From assembly GCF_030817275.1 (NCBI RefSeq), contig NZ_JAUSZD010000002.1:3472001-3536000 (forward strand): a stretch of DNA of 64,000 nt, read 5' to 3'. The notes under the pieces were generated by a model, which had not been told where the DNA came from, searched no databases, and saw only the letters and a list, made by a program, of their open reading frames with translations. The position numbers and the translations under genes were made by a program. This document shows positions 7,671-17,020 of the stretch, in pieces. The DNA comes from Paenibacillus sp. V4I7 (GTDB taxonomy: Bacteria > Bacillota > Bacilli > Paenibacillales > NBRC-103111). Position 1 is the stretch's first letter; every line of letters begins with the position of its first letter.

Positions 7671-8435
7671 TTAAAAAGGTTCGGACGTATACGTAAATGA
7701 ATCATAATTGATTTCTTCATCCGGGCTATTTCGCAACTCAATAATATAATCGAAGTGATTATATGTGTATTCCGACTCCCGAATAAATATATCCGGATGC
7801 TCGATAACCTTAGTAGAAGGCATACCCATAATGTCCTGCAAAAGGCTATAATGCTTCTCATTTGAGCGTATAGTAGAAACGATTCCATCAATGATATATA
7901 CGTTATTTGGAGTCATTTCATCTTCCGACAGTTGACTGCGTACGGTTTGTCTAAGTAACGTAGAGGAAACGAAAGTCCAGCGCTTGTTTGCGCATACACT
8001 TCCTGCAATAATTGACTCCGTTTTACCAACTCGCGGCATGCCACGTAGACCTACAACTTGGTTCCCTTCTCGCTTGAAAATCTCACCAAGGAAGTCAACT
8101 AAAAGTCCCAATTCATCACGAGTAAAACGGAATGTTTTGCGATCATCCGAATCGCGTTCAATATACCGACCATGACGGACAGCCAAAATATCAACAAGCT
8201 TGGGGGGTCTAAGAGCGGTAATAGTAATATTATCTACTTTTCTTAACATTTTACCCATTAAGTCAATTTTTTCTTCATCATTGGTTTGTAGAAGCATACC
8301 ACGGGTACGATCTTCTACCCCATTAATGGTCACAATATTAATATCCAGCATACCCATCAAAGAAGCAATATCCCCTAATAAGCCGGGACGGTTTTTGTGA
8401 ATTTTGTACTCCATATACCATTCTTTTACGTCCAA
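7671..8435 (-). CDS. ymfK: DUF3388 family protein (YmfK)
   Basis: 254 aa conserved protein of Bacillales without an assigned activity. The N-terminal part resembles an ACT-like fold (EYKIHKNRPGLLGDIASLMGMLDINIVTI), followed by a P-loop-like stretch GLRGMPRVGKTESIIAGSVCAN, which suggests nucleotide binding. The start is TTG at 8435, five bases after GAGGTGG; the longer frame to 8486 lacks a ribosome site. It sits just before the RodZ-like gene, as in B. subtilis (ymfK-ymfM). Function unknown; a regulatory ATP- or GTP-binding role is only inference. Confidence 0.85.
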   Translation of the reverse strand: MDVKEWYMEYKIHKNRPGLLGDIASLMGMLDINIVTINGVEDRTRGMLLQTNDEEKIDLMGKMLRKVDNITITALRPPKLVDILAVRHGRYIERDSDDRKTFRFTRDELGLLVDFLGEIFKREGNQVVGLRGMPRVGKTESIIAGSVCANKRWTFVSSTLLRQTVRSQLSEDEMTPNNVYIIDGIVSTIRSNEKHYSLLQDIMGMPSTKVIEHPDIFIRESEYTYNHFDYIIELRNSPDEEINYDSFTYTSEPF

Positions 8436-8542
8436 TCTTTCCACCTCATCGCAATATCTGTAACGAACAAGTCGATACCTACTCAAGTAATTTCTACAAT
8501 TTCCGTCAATGTCCTTCTTTTATCGCATAAACCTACACAAAT

Positions 8543-9394
8543 TTATTTCATTTTTAGTTCTTTAAGCTCTTGTTCGTTGTAAATTGTACCACCTTTTTTC
8601 CAAGAACTGTTTTTCATCAAAACTAGACGATTGTCCAAAATTTGAGTCCAGTTTAGTTCAGCCGATACAGCTCCTGAAAGATCCACAACCGATACTCCGA
8701 TAGATTTAGCTTTCTGCACTTGTGCCTCATCTACGGGTGTATAGAAAATAATCGTGTTAGAGTGATGCTGTCTCGTTTGGAATGATAACTGCTGGAACCA
8801 CTGTTCATTATTATCGAGTAAAACGATATGATCCGCTTCCTCCGAAGGTGCCCAAGCAGAAGGAATGGGACGATCGCTTCGAGTCACCCACTCCACGAGA
8901 ACATTTTGTGCTAAAAGGTCTTGGATCCATTTATTTTTCAAGGTCTCAATCTGTTGAGAATCAATTTGTAAGAACGAAGCTTGCTCATTTACCTGACTTG
9001 TGATTCCTTTGATATCAAGCTGACTTTGTAATAAGGTCCACTTCCCCATCGAAAGTCCTTGTCCAATCACCCCATTAGCAGAAGGGAACAGTTCATTACC
9101 AATGACATATATGTAATCATATTTGCTTGCTTTCAACTTTGCTATTACGGTTTCATCCAGTTGATTCAAATCCTTGATCCAATCAAAGGCTATAAAATTA
9201 GCATCTCTCCACTGCTGAAGCGCATTTCCTACCGACTCTTTAGCCGGCGCAGACATACTAGCTCCTGTCAGCATTAGCACTGATAATTTATTATCCAACA
9301 ATTCCTGCTTAATGGTTGGAATTCCACGATTTCCACACCCTGCTACGATAAAAGATAAGAGCAATAATGCAAGCGCAAAACGTTTGATTGTCAT
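8543..9394 (-). CDS. Unassigned lipoprotein, possible periplasmic-binding fold
   Basis: 283 aa. Clear lipoprotein signal MTIKRFALALLLLSFIVAGC with the lipid Cys at residue 20. The mature part alternates beta and alpha segments with phrases such as LSVLMLTGASMS, YDYIYVIGNELFP, HIVLLDNNEQWF and TIIFYTPVDEAQV, a pattern that recalls BMP/sugar-binding type 1 periplasmic folds; I do not recognise a specific family. It is not expected at this place from the B. subtilis map. The start at 9394 lies downstream of a terminator (9431-9454), which rules out the longer frame starting at 9457. No permease or ATPase gene is adjacent. Confidence 0.8.
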   Translation of the reverse strand: MTIKRFALALLLLSFIVAGCGNRGIPTIKQELLDNKLSVLMLTGASMSAPAKESVGNALQQWRDANFIAFDWIKDLNQLDETVIAKLKASKYDYIYVIGNELFPSANGVIGQGLSMGKWTLLQSQLDIKGITSQVNEQASFLQIDSQQIETLKNKWIQDLLAQNVLVEWVTRSDRPIPSAWAPSEEADHIVLLDNNEQWFQQLSFQTRQHHSNTIIFYTPVDEAQVQKAKSIGVSVVDLSGAVSAELNWTQILDNRLVLMKNSSWKKGGTIYNEQELKELKMK

Positions 9395-9430
9395 GAAGTT
9401 ACAATTCCTTTCATCCTTATAAAGCGTGCA

Positions 9431-9454
9431 AAAGCCTCCGAAAGAGGAGGCTTT
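9431..9454 (-). terminator. Terminator after the ymfF-ymfJ cluster
   Basis: Nine-bp stem AAAGCCTCC/GGAGGCTTT, six-base loop, followed on the minus strand by TTGC; total U-run of four. It insulates the lipoprotein gene from ymfJ. Confidence 0.75.
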
Positions 9455-9487
9455 CACATAGTACCCTATTGAATTGTAAAACGGTTA

Positions 9488-9739
9488 TTAACCTTTGTCT
9501 ACTAATTTTACCATGAGGCGGGCAATTGTATGTTTTTCTTGCTCATCCCCTGCATCCCACAGTTCTTTGAGCACTCGCTCTTGTTCATTTTCGGGATCCA
9601 CTTTATTTGCCAGAAATTCTCCAATTTGAAAAGCGAGCTTAGAGATGGTTTCCTCACTCATCCCCGCATTTCCAGCCTGACTCACACGTTCAGCCAAAAA
9701 CTCTTTCCACTTATCAAATACTTTAAGTACAGTAGCCAT
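9488..9739 (-). CDS. ymfJ: DUF3243 family small protein (YmfJ)
   Basis: 83 aa helical, soluble protein, MATVLKVFDKWKEFLAERVSQAGNAGM at the start, length typical of DUF3243. Conserved among spore formers; no biochemical role is established to my knowledge. It follows the SDR gene ymfI, as in B. subtilis. ATG at 9739 after AAAGGAGGC. A terminator follows at 9431-9454. Confidence 0.88.
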   Translation of the reverse strand: MATVLKVFDKWKEFLAERVSQAGNAGMSEETISKLAFQIGEFLANKVDPENEQERVLKELWDAGDEQEKHTIARLMVKLVDKG

Positions 9740-9835
9740 TGTAAGAAGCCTCCTTTAAATTATGAGAAATGGTCATTACATACGTAATATTCGCTTCCCA
9801 GCTTAAAATTATGCGTGAGGCTTCCTACACTGTAC

Positions 9836-10591
9836 TCAAGTTAACCATCCACCATTTGGACTTATGATTTGACCCGTAATATAACCGGATTCAGGCAGTG
9901 CTAAAAAGTATACAAGTGAAGCAACTTCATCAGGCAAAGCAAAACGGCCTGCCGGAATTTCATTGGCGATCGCTTCCCGCTCCTCAGGTTGGAATCCTGC
10001 CATCATTTCGGTATATACCGCACCGGGCGCTACAGCATTCACCGTCACACCAGAAGGAGCCAACTCCTTCGCTAACGCCTTCGTAAAGGCGTTCAATCCA
10101 CCTTTGGCTGTTGAGTATACAACCTCACAGGAAGCACCTGAGATGCCCCATATGGAGGATACATTAATAATGCGGCCGTACTTTTGCTTGACCATTGCAG
10201 TCATGAAAGTTTGTGTACAAAGAAAGGCGCCTTTAAGATTTACATTCATCACCAGGTCCCAATCTTCTTCACTTACATCAGAAAGCATTCCGAAGTGAGA
10301 AATCCCCGCATTGTTCACGATAATATCAGGGACCATGTCTTTTTGTTCCAGCTTTTCTTGCATCTTGTTGATTTGCTCACGAGATTTTACATCTGCGGAA
10401 ATGGTTAACACTTTGGCGCCATGTTTCATGCAGGATCTGGCTACTTCATTGGCAGCTTCATGTGACTCACGGTAGTGGATAACCACATTCATGCCTACCG
10501 CGGAAAAACGCTCAGCAATGGCTGCACCAATTCCCCGGCTAGCTCCTGTAATAAGAACTGTTTGTTCACTGAATGGCTTAGAAAACGTCAC
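9836..10591 (-). CDS. ymfI: SDR family reductase, probable EF-P 5-aminopentanone reductase
   Basis: 251 aa short-chain dehydrogenase with the Rossmann motif TGASRGIGAAIAERF, NNAGISHFG, and the catalytic YSTAKGG (Tyr and Lys of YxxxK). In B. subtilis YmfI reduces the 5-aminopentanone group on elongation factor P to 5-aminopentanol; synteny with ymfF, ymfH and ymfJ supports the same role here. Without that context it would be called a FabG-like oxidoreductase. GTG start at 10591 overlaps the ymfH stop (GTGA), so translation is coupled. Confidence 0.82.
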   Translation of the reverse strand: MTFSKPFSEQTVLITGASRGIGAAIAERFSAVGMNVVIHYRESHEAANEVARSCMKHGAKVLTISADVKSREQINKMQEKLEQKDMVPDIIVNNAGISHFGMLSDVSEEDWDLVMNVNLKGAFLCTQTFMTAMVKQKYGRIINVSSIWGISGASCEVVYSTAKGGLNAFTKALAKELAPSGVTVNAVAPGAVYTEMMAGFQPEEREAIANEIPAGRFALPDEVASLVYFLALPESGYITGQIISPNGGWLT

Positions 10592-11877
10592 GACGGCTTA
10601 CGACTTTGCACAATCGAAATAGCAAGTCTGCTCCAGTCAAAATGCTCGCGGAACCGACGGTTCACGTCTTCAAGTGTAATCTGCTCGTAAACAGGCAGTA
10701 TATCGAATAAATCAATACCTTTAAAACGGTATTTAGTGAATTCATTCGCTATGGATTCCGGTGAGTTCATCATCCTTAGGAAATTGCCAATTTTCTTTTT
10801 ACGACTCCGTTCGAAAGTGACTTCATCGAGCCCAGCATCCTTACGTTTCTCAACCTCTTCGCGTATGCGCGCTACAAGTTGGTCCGGATCTTTAGTATCT
10901 CCGCCAAGAATGGAGAACGCATATCCCTCACTACAGTTATATTCATGACCAAAATTATCAGAAATCAATTGCTCATCATATAATGCCTGATAAATATCAG
11001 AGCTTGAGCTGAACAATACATCCAACATTAATTTCGTCGTCAATTCTTTAACTAGTAAGTCTTTCCCACTTACAGATGGCACAGGCTCCTTGAATCCGAT
11101 TAAACATTTTGGCATTGAAACAGGAAGTAATGTTACTCTGCGCGCTTCCTTCACTTCTAATGGCTCCTCTGGAAAAAATCGTTGGATATTTCCTTGAGGT
11201 GGAAAAGTTTTGGCAGCTTGATTTCCTTTAACTAGCGAAATAACCTCTTCTGGATCCACACCTCCAACAACAAACAAGCTCATATTGCTAGGGTGATAGA
11301 ATGTGTTGTAGCACTCATATAAGGTTTCTTTTGAGATTTCGGCAATAGAATCAACTGTACCAGCGATATCAATATGGATGGGATGCTTAGCATATAAGGA
11401 TTCAATTAATCCATAATAGCTTCTCCAATCCGCATTGTCTTCGTACATTTTGATCTCTTGACCAATAATGCCTTTTTCCTTTTCTACATTTTCATCTGTA
11501 AAATAAGGATTTTGCACGAAATTAATTAATGTCGTTAAATTTATTAAATAATGATCTGTGGATGAAAATAAGTATGCTGTCCGATCAAAGCTTGTAAAAG
11601 CGTTAGCCGAAGCACCGTTTGAAGCGAAAGTAGCGAAAATATCACCTTCAGGCTCCTCGAACATTTTGTGCTCCAGAAAATGAGCAATGCCATCCGGAAC
11701 TTGAACTGCCTCTTTCCCTTCAACTTGAAAAGAGTTGTCAACCGATCCGAATTGCGTCGTGAACGTCGCATAGGTTTTCTGGAAACCATCTTTGGGTAGA
11801 ACAAAAACATGTAACCCATTATCGAGTTTCTCATGATAAATGGTTTCACCCAGATGTGAATAAGGAATAACCTGCAT
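10588..11877 (-). CDS. ymfH: M16 family peptidase (YmfH)
   Basis: 429 aa pitrilysin-type metalloprotease with the inverted zinc motif HFLEHKMFEE (HxxEH near residue 66) and downstream Glu ligand region (EKGIIGQEIKMYED). It forms a pair with YmfF, which lacks the zinc motif, as in two-component M16 peptidases where one partner is catalytic. Both are linked in B. subtilis to EF-P modification by location and genetics; a direct substrate is not known to me. Three-base gap from ymfF and a four-base overlap with ymfI indicate one operon. Confidence 0.88.
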   Translation of the reverse strand: MQVIPYSHLGETIYHEKLDNGLHVFVLPKDGFQKTYATFTTQFGSVDNSFQVEGKEAVQVPDGIAHFLEHKMFEEPEGDIFATFASNGASANAFTSFDRTAYLFSSTDHYLINLTTLINFVQNPYFTDENVEKEKGIIGQEIKMYEDNADWRSYYGLIESLYAKHPIHIDIAGTVDSIAEISKETLYECYNTFYHPSNMSLFVVGGVDPEEVISLVKGNQAAKTFPPQGNIQRFFPEEPLEVKEARRVTLLPVSMPKCLIGFKEPVPSVSGKDLLVKELTTKLMLDVLFSSSSDIYQALYDEQLISDNFGHEYNCSEGYAFSILGGDTKDPDQLVARIREEVEKRKDAGLDEVTFERSRKKKIGNFLRMMNSPESIANEFTKYRFKGIDLFDILPVYEQITLEDVNRRFREHFDWSRLAISIVQSRKPS

Positions 11878-11880
11878 CTT

Positions 11881-13161
11881 CTACTCTCCCTTCTGGTCCC
11901 GCAAAAAGTATATCGTATCCAGTTGAACACGCTTGGCAGCTTCTGCAATAGCCGCAATATCTACCTGCTCCACAGATTCAATCAAGCCTGAAACCGTACG
12001 TTCTTTTCCAGATAAAATAGCATTAAAGTCAAATGAAATTAATTCAAATGCGGAATCCTGAATTTCGCGCAGTTGATTGGCAATCATGGCTCGAGTTTGA
12101 TTCCATTCAATATCACTGATATCTCCTTGTTCCATGGCAGTCAGCTGCTTTCGAATGATATCAACCGCTTTCTCATAATTCGCCATTTCGATCCCTGATT
12201 GAATCGTCAGAATGCCTTTGTGACCATCGAACCGAGAAGAGGCATAGTAGGCCAGACTCGCTTTCTCACGAACATTCGTAAACAATTTGGAGTGTGGGTA
12301 ACCTCCGAGAACGCCATTATACATAAGAGCTACTGGGTACTGCTCATCTCGATACGAAATATTTGTTCGCAGTCCCATGTTCAGTTTCCCTTGATTAACA
12401 TCCAGACGTTCAACGATTGTCTTCACATCTCCTGTTGCCCCCCGCGGGGCAGATGTTACATAACCAACATCCTCTTTACGTTCAATGGAGAATGCCTGCT
12501 TTACAATACCCTCTACTTCAAAAAGCGTCGTATTTCCAACGACATAAATATCGATAGGTGCCGTTTGAAGCCAGTGTTTATATTGTTCGTACAGTTGCTC
12601 GGCATTGATAGGGTCCAAATCATCGATTTTACCCAAAGGGTGAAGTCGATAAGGATCATCACTGCACATTTCTTCGATACAGCGTTCAGCTGCGTAACGA
12701 ATTTTATCATTAATAACTGATTCTATGCGCTTTTGGAGAGTCTGCTTCTCAGCATCGACATATTTGTTACGAAAATGTCCTTCTTCGAGCGCAGGCTTTG
12801 TCAAAGTTTCTCCAACGAAGTCAAGTCCCTGCTCTAATAAAGATTGTGCTGATTTTACGAATCGGTCATTGATGATATCCATGCGTAACTGAACAATTTG
12901 GTAATCGCCCCGTTTGTAAATATCAAAACCGAACCCTGCACCATATAAATCATCTAAATATTCTCGAAATTGCTTTGTTTCTGGGCGAAATTCCGTACCT
13001 CTTCGCAGTACAAAGGGTGTTAATGCGGTACTCGTGACCGTTTCTTCCTCTAGAGGACGGCCTATGTACACTGAAATGGCAAACGTTTTAAACCGATCTG
13101 TCGGCAGCACATGTAAACGTATATGATTCCATGTAGTGCGCTCAAATTGTATTTGCTTCAA
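11881..13161 (-). CDS. ymfF: M16 family non-catalytic partner (YmfF)
   Basis: 426 aa, M16 fold but no HxxEH: the corresponding region reads GRPLEEETVTSTALTPFVLRR, so it is expected to be inactive and to assist YmfH. The C-terminal part keeps typical M16 phrases (GVLGGYPHSKLFTNVREKASLAYYASS). I place the start at TTG 13161, seven bases after AAGGGAG; the ATG at 13179 has no ribosome site. First gene of the ymfF-H-I-J operon with a promoter at 13198-13227. Confidence 0.85.
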   Translation of the reverse strand: MKQIQFERTTWNHIRLHVLPTDRFKTFAISVYIGRPLEEETVTSTALTPFVLRRGTEFRPETKQFREYLDDLYGAGFGFDIYKRGDYQIVQLRMDIINDRFVKSAQSLLEQGLDFVGETLTKPALEEGHFRNKYVDAEKQTLQKRIESVINDKIRYAAERCIEEMCSDDPYRLHPLGKIDDLDPINAEQLYEQYKHWLQTAPIDIYVVGNTTLFEVEGIVKQAFSIERKEDVGYVTSAPRGATGDVKTIVERLDVNQGKLNMGLRTNISYRDEQYPVALMYNGVLGGYPHSKLFTNVREKASLAYYASSRFDGHKGILTIQSGIEMANYEKAVDIIRKQLTAMEQGDISDIEWNQTRAMIANQLREIQDSAFELISFDFNAILSGKERTVSGLIESVEQVDIAAIAEAAKRVQLDTIYFLRDQKGE

Positions 13162-13197
13162 AGGTCGGTCTCCCTTCATTGTCCGTGATATAAATCC

Positions 13198-13227
13198 ATT
13201 ATATTCCTATACGAAGAGGAGAAGCAA
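13198..13227 (-). promoter_or_regulatory. Possible sigma-A promoter of ymfF operon
   Basis: Minus-strand TTGCTT (13222-13227), 18 bases, TATAAT (13198-13203). The -35 lies within the arm of the preceding terminator hairpin. Confidence 0.55.
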
Positions 13228-13247
13228 CCAAAGCTGGTTCCTTCTCC
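13218..13247 (-). terminator. Terminator-like hairpin after the sleB-type gene
   Basis: GGAGAAG-x-AACCA/TGGTT-x-CTTCTCC with a four-base loop. The tail on the minus strand is TCTTCG, a weak U-tract, so termination efficiency is uncertain. Confidence 0.6.
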
Positions 13248-13263
13248 TTTGTCCATGTCTAAA

Positions 13264-14043
13264 TTATTTACAGAAAATATGCTTCCCAATATTTTTGACT
13301 TGCGTCCTGCTCCAAATCCATTTGGATGTCGCTGTTACCGGGTTGAAATAATAGATACAACCGCCCGTAGGATCCCATCCGGTCAGCGCATCTTTTACTG
13401 CTCTTTTCGTCGATTCGTTTGGTGTTAGCCAAATTTGGCCATCTGCTACGGCTGTGAAAGCACCAGGCTGAAAGATAACACCAGAAACCGTATTAGGAAA
13501 ACTTGCTGACTTTACACGATTCAAAATAACTGCTGCTACTGCTACCTGACCAATATAGGGTTCTCCCCGAGCCTCACCATTCACAGCATTTGCCATCAGA
13601 TTAATATCCTGCTCTGATAAGCCCAGGTTATTAGAAGGCAGCAAATTGGCTGGCTTTTTATTTGAAGTAGCCGTTTCTTTGCCTGCGCCGCTCTGTCTTC
13701 CTGTTGTTGGTGCTGTAGGCCTCCAATTCTTCGTAGCTTCCCACAGTTTAAGCTTGGTCTTGGGACCTACAACGCCATCTACTTTCATCCCAAACTCACC
13801 TTGGAATCGCTTCACTGCCAATAAAGTTTTATACCCATAATCTCCGTCTATACTGCCGTTATAGAAGCCAATGAACTTCAATCTGCCTTGCAGCTCGTTA
13901 ACGTCAGCTCCTGTGGCTCCATATCGCACTTCATTTTTACTAAACGTTTCTTCTGCAGGTGGATTGAACTTTCCTTTCAACTGAAAAGCGACAACTAATA
14001 CGAAAACAATACAAAATGTAAGTACAATTAATCGTTTATTCAT
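13264..14043 (-). CDS. sleB: Spore cortex-lytic enzyme, SleB type
   Basis: 259 aa. N-terminal signal/anchor (RLIVLTFCIVFVLVVAF), a peptidoglycan-binding_1 domain (GATGADVNELQGRLKFIGFY ... VDGVVGPKTKLKL, about residues 45-105) and a C-terminal Hydrolase_2 domain with the catalytic-type motif NAVNGEARGEPYIGQVAVAAV. This is the SleB architecture: a muramic-lactam-specific lytic enzyme that degrades spore cortex at germination. No ypeB is next to it, whereas sleB-ypeB are usually paired in Bacillus, so it could be a paralogue. ATG at 14043 follows GAGAAGGGGA closely; GTG at 14061 is an alternative. A sigma-G-like promoter precedes it. Confidence 0.82.
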   Translation of the reverse strand: MNKRLIVLTFCIVFVLVVAFQLKGKFNPPAEETFSKNEVRYGATGADVNELQGRLKFIGFYNGSIDGDYGYKTLLAVKRFQGEFGMKVDGVVGPKTKLKLWEATKNWRPTAPTTGRQSGAGKETATSNKKPANLLPSNNLGLSEQDINLMANAVNGEARGEPYIGQVAVAAVILNRVKSASFPNTVSGVIFQPGAFTAVADGQIWLTPNESTKRAVKDALTGWDPTGGCIYYFNPVTATSKWIWSRTQVKNIGKHIFCK

Positions 14044-14087
14044 TCCCCTTCTCAACCTCACTTTTCAAATTACAGCCTTTTCTTGCT

Positions 14088-14118
14088 TATTATGAGAAAG
14101 GGACTCTATGTTTATACA
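14088..14118 (-). promoter_or_regulatory. Sigma-G-like promoter of the sleB-type gene
   Basis: Minus-strand TGTATA (14113-14118), 18 bases, CATAATA (14088-14094). The sigma-G consensus is TGAATA, 17-18 bases, CATACTA; one mismatch in each box. Forespore expression fits a cortex-lytic enzyme. Confidence 0.6.
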
Positions 14119-14145
14119 AAAAAAACACTCTCCTGAGGAGAGTGC
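14118..14145 (-). terminator. Terminator after ftsK/spoIIIE
   Basis: Stem CACTCTCCT/AGGAGAGTG (14126-14144) followed on the minus strand by eight U residues. Strong intrinsic terminator. Confidence 0.92.
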
Positions 14146-14166
14146 TTGTACTTTCGTCTATTTAAG

Positions 14167-16716
14167 CTAGGAACTGATCCGATTATGATGGTATTGTTCA
14201 ATCGACATTAGCACCTCTCGAGGCTTGCTGCCTTCGTACGGGCCGACGACCCCTTTGGCTTCCATAGAGTCAACCAGCCTTGCCGCACGTGTATACCCGA
14301 CTCTCATACGTCGTTGCAGCAGGGACACAGAGGCTTGCTTGGCTTCCAATACAATTTGAACAGCCTGGTCGTACAGCTCGTCTTCAAATTCATTTTGTTG
14401 TTCCGGCATTTCTTCCACATGCGGAACCATTTCTTCTTGGTAATTCGCCTGCTCCTGCGTGCGTACAAATCCAACCACATGTTCAACCTCTTGGTCAGAT
14501 AAAAAGGCACCCTGAATACGAACAGGTTTGGACGCGCCAACTGGCAAATAAAGCATATCGCCTCGACCTAACAGCTTCTCGGCTCCGACCATGTCCAAAA
14601 TGGTCCTTGAGTCTACTTGAGACGAAACACCGAACGCAATACGTGATGGAATATTGGCTTTAATCACACCCGTAATAACATCAACGGATGGTCGTTGTGT
14701 AGCAATAATTAAATGAATACCCGCAGCACGGGCCATTTGAGCAAGTCGCGTGATAGAATCTTCCACATCATTAGCAGCAACCATCATTAAATCGGCTAAC
14801 TCATCCACAATAACCACGTAATAAGGCAGAGGGACTGCTGTACCGCTTTCTGTCAACATTGCATTGTAGCCCTCAATATTTCGGGTTCCGCTTTTTGAGA
14901 ATAGTTCATAACGCTTTTCCATCTCAACGACGACTTTCTTAAGTGCTAACGAAGCTCGTCGAGGATCAGTTACAACTGGTGCCAGTAGATGAGGAATCCC
15001 ATTGTAAACATTCAATTCAACCATCTTCGGATCGATCATAAGAAACTTCACTTCATTCGGCTTTGCTTTATACAAAATGCTCGTAATAATCCCATTAATA
15101 CAGACGGATTTACCTGAACCGGTCGCTCCAGCTACAAGTAAGTGAGGCATTCTTGCCAAATTTCCGACAATTGGTTGTCCAGAAATATCTCGTCCAAGTA
15201 CAACGGATAGCCTTGAGCTGGATTCTTGAAAAGCAGATGTTTCCATGACTTCACGCATGGTCACAATCGAAACCTCCAGATTCGGCACCTCAATGCCGAT
15301 CGCAGCTTTACCAGGAATCGGCGCTTCCATCCGAATATCCTTGGCTGCAAGCGCCAACGCGATATCATCGGTCAAAGAGACGATTCGGCTGACCTTCACA
15401 CCCACATCAGGCTGTATCTCGTAGCGTGTCACGGCAGGGCCTCTGACGACCTCCAGCACCTTGGCACGAACCCCAAAGCTCTCCAAGGTGGCTTCTAGCT
15501 TCCTTGCATTCGCTTTATAGTCCGCCATCTCACTGCCTTTGCCAACAGCAGGCTTCGCTAATAATTCAAGGGACGGCATCTCATATGGCCGTGTTTGCAC
15601 AATCGGCACATTCTCCTGAAATTCTAGCGTAACTGGTTCATCATCCGTGTCAACAGCCCCTGCTCCCTGTACTTTAGAAACAGGCGCTGTAGAGGAAGCT
15701 GCAGGATGTTTGACTGCCTGCTGAGCTTCTTGAAAAACCTGCTCCTGAAAATCACGAATAATAGGTGTGATTGGTTGATCTGTGGATGGTGAATCAGATT
15801 CAGCAGCTTGCTTCGCACTTGACTTATAAAGAACTTGCTCGGTTTCATCTGCTGCATCTAAATCATTTAATTCATCTGAATTTGAATTACTCTCGACTGC
15901 CGTCTTTTTCCGACTTTCCTTATTTGGACGAAGCAGCTCCATAAAGAGTGGTGTCTTCTTCGCCCGTTTAACAGGCTGGAAAACCTCCTCATCGAACTCA
16001 TCATCAACTGGAACATAAGAGGATTTCTTCGCCTTAGTCGTACTAGTACCTGCGGAGACAGTTTGGGGCTGACGTGTTTCGCGATCCTGCAGCCACTCTT
16101 TCATTCTATCTTTAAAATTTTGGCCAACATTACTGAATCGACCCTTCACGATATTGCCAACGTCCACGTAAGAAATGCCTGTTGCCAGAATAAAGCCCAT
16201 GACAAACAGGGCGTATTGGATTAATCTCGCTCCCAAATAATCGAACAGAAAGTAAAGGACACTGTATAGCATAGCGCCAATCATTCCGCCACCAATACCA
16301 TGTTCCAATGCCGCTTTGCCAGCTTCTGTTGGTTTCAGACCATCTAACATAGCATTCCATGTGGATGCAATGACTTTCCCTGATGTGAAACCGCCATCAG
16401 GATATAATTGAGCGAACAAATCAATATGATTTTTTATTAGTAGGCCAAGAATGAACAGCAGTATGCCTGCTTTCTTGGGCGTAACCATCTGTGGCCAAGC
16501 TCTCTTGATCATCGCATATAAGGCCACATATATGAAAATCAGCGGTATAAGTGAATACCACGTTCCCACAAAAAATCGAAAAAGGTAAATCAACGAATTC
16601 CCAACATGCCCTTGATGAGCAAGTGCAATGACCGAGAAGATTAGAATGAGAATACCATATAACTCGAATAACAAGCTTGTTTTTAGAGCCTTGCCTTTTT
16701 TCTTGCGTTTCGCCAC
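14167..16716 (-). CDS. spoIIIE: DNA translocase FtsK/SpoIIIE
   Basis: 849 aa septal DNA pump. Four or five N-terminal membrane helices (about residues 20-185), a low-complexity acidic/Pro linker, then the alpha/beta motor with Walker [14 protein letters not shown] and [11 protein letters not shown], and a C-terminal gamma winged helix ([31 protein letters not shown]) that reads KOPS/SRS sequences. In B. subtilis the gene at this place (spoIIIE) pumps the chromosome into the forespore. GTG at 16716 after GGGGGTGGCAAGC gives [14 protein letters not shown]. Followed by a strong terminator. FtsK and SpoIIIE names are interchangeable on sequence alone; synteny favours SpoIIIE. Confidence 0.94.
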   Translation of the reverse strand: MAKRKKKGKALKTSLLFELYGILILIFSVIALAHQGHVGNSLIYLFRFFVGTWYSLIPLIFIYVALYAMIKRAWPQMVTPKKAGILLFILGLLIKNHIDLFAQLYPDGGFTSGKVIASTWNAMLDGLKPTEAGKAALEHGIGGGMIGAMLYSVLYFLFDYLGARLIQYALFVMGFILATGISYVDVGNIVKGRFSNVGQNFKDRMKEWLQDRETRQPQTVSAGTSTTKAKKSSYVPVDDEFDEEVFQPVKRAKKTPLFMELLRPNKESRKKTAVESNSNSDELNDLDAADETEQVLYKSSAKQAAESDSPSTDQPITPIIRDFQEQVFQEAQQAVKHPAASSTAPVSKVQGAGAVDTDDEPVTLEFQENVPIVQTRPYEMPSLELLAKPAVGKGSEMADYKANARKLEATLESFGVRAKVLEVVRGPAVTRYEIQPDVGVKVSRIVSLTDDIALALAAKDIRMEAPIPGKAAIGIEVPNLEVSIVTMREVMETSAFQESSSRLSVVLGRDISGQPIVGNLARMPHLLVAGATGSGKSVCINGIITSILYKAKPNEVKFLMIDPKMVELNVYNGIPHLLAPVVTDPRRASLALKKVVVEMEKRYELFSKSGTRNIEGYNAMLTESGTAVPLPYYVVIVDELADLMMVAANDVEDSITRLAQMARAAGIHLIIATQRPSVDVITGVIKANIPSRIAFGVSSQVDSRTILDMVGAEKLLGRGDMLYLPVGASKPVRIQGAFLSDQEVEHVVGFVRTQEQANYQEEMVPHVEEMPEQQNEFEDELYDQAVQIVLEAKQASVSLLQRRMRVGYTRAARLVDSMEAKGVVGPYEGSKPREVLMSIEQYHHNRISS

Positions 16717-16780
16717 GCTTGCCACCCCCAAGTCCACATTATACCATATTTGACTTGGGGGATGATACAGGAAGAGCAGG

Positions 16781-17020
16781 CTAGAAAGTTAAAGTTGCCT
16801 CAACTACAGGACTATATGAAATAATAGTTCCTGGGGCATATTGATTGTTCAAATAATCCTGAGGATTACAGCTAAACAACCTAACGATTCGTGCCTGAAA
16901 GCCACTAATCGGTTCAATTTGCATTTTGACTCCACCCTGATCGATCTCGATAAACTTGGGTTCATAAGTCTCCATTCCTTCAAAAATCACATCCATCGGG
17001 ATAACGGAGTAATGGATCAT
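16781..17020 (-). CDS. ylzJ: YlzJ-like family protein
   Basis: 79 aa small conserved protein ([23 protein letters not shown]...), the length and head of the YlzJ-like family found in Bacillales spore formers next to tepA. Function unknown. Overlaps the tepA stop by four bases (17017-17020), so translation is coupled. Contains a C-terminal hydrophobic strand ([15 protein letters not shown]) but no membrane helix. Confidence 0.85.
   Translation of the reverse strand: MIHYSVIPMDVIFEGMETYEPKFIEIDQGGVKMQIEPISGFQARIVRLFSCNPQDYLNNQYAPGTIISYSPVVEATLTF

Noticed and set aside
9745..9824. GAAGCCTC/GAGGCTTC inverted repeat flanking the ymfJ-ymfI gap
   Set aside because: Arms are 64 bases apart; GAAGCCTC overlaps the ymfJ ribosome site and GAGGCTTC lies near the end of ymfI. 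Short arms make chance likely.
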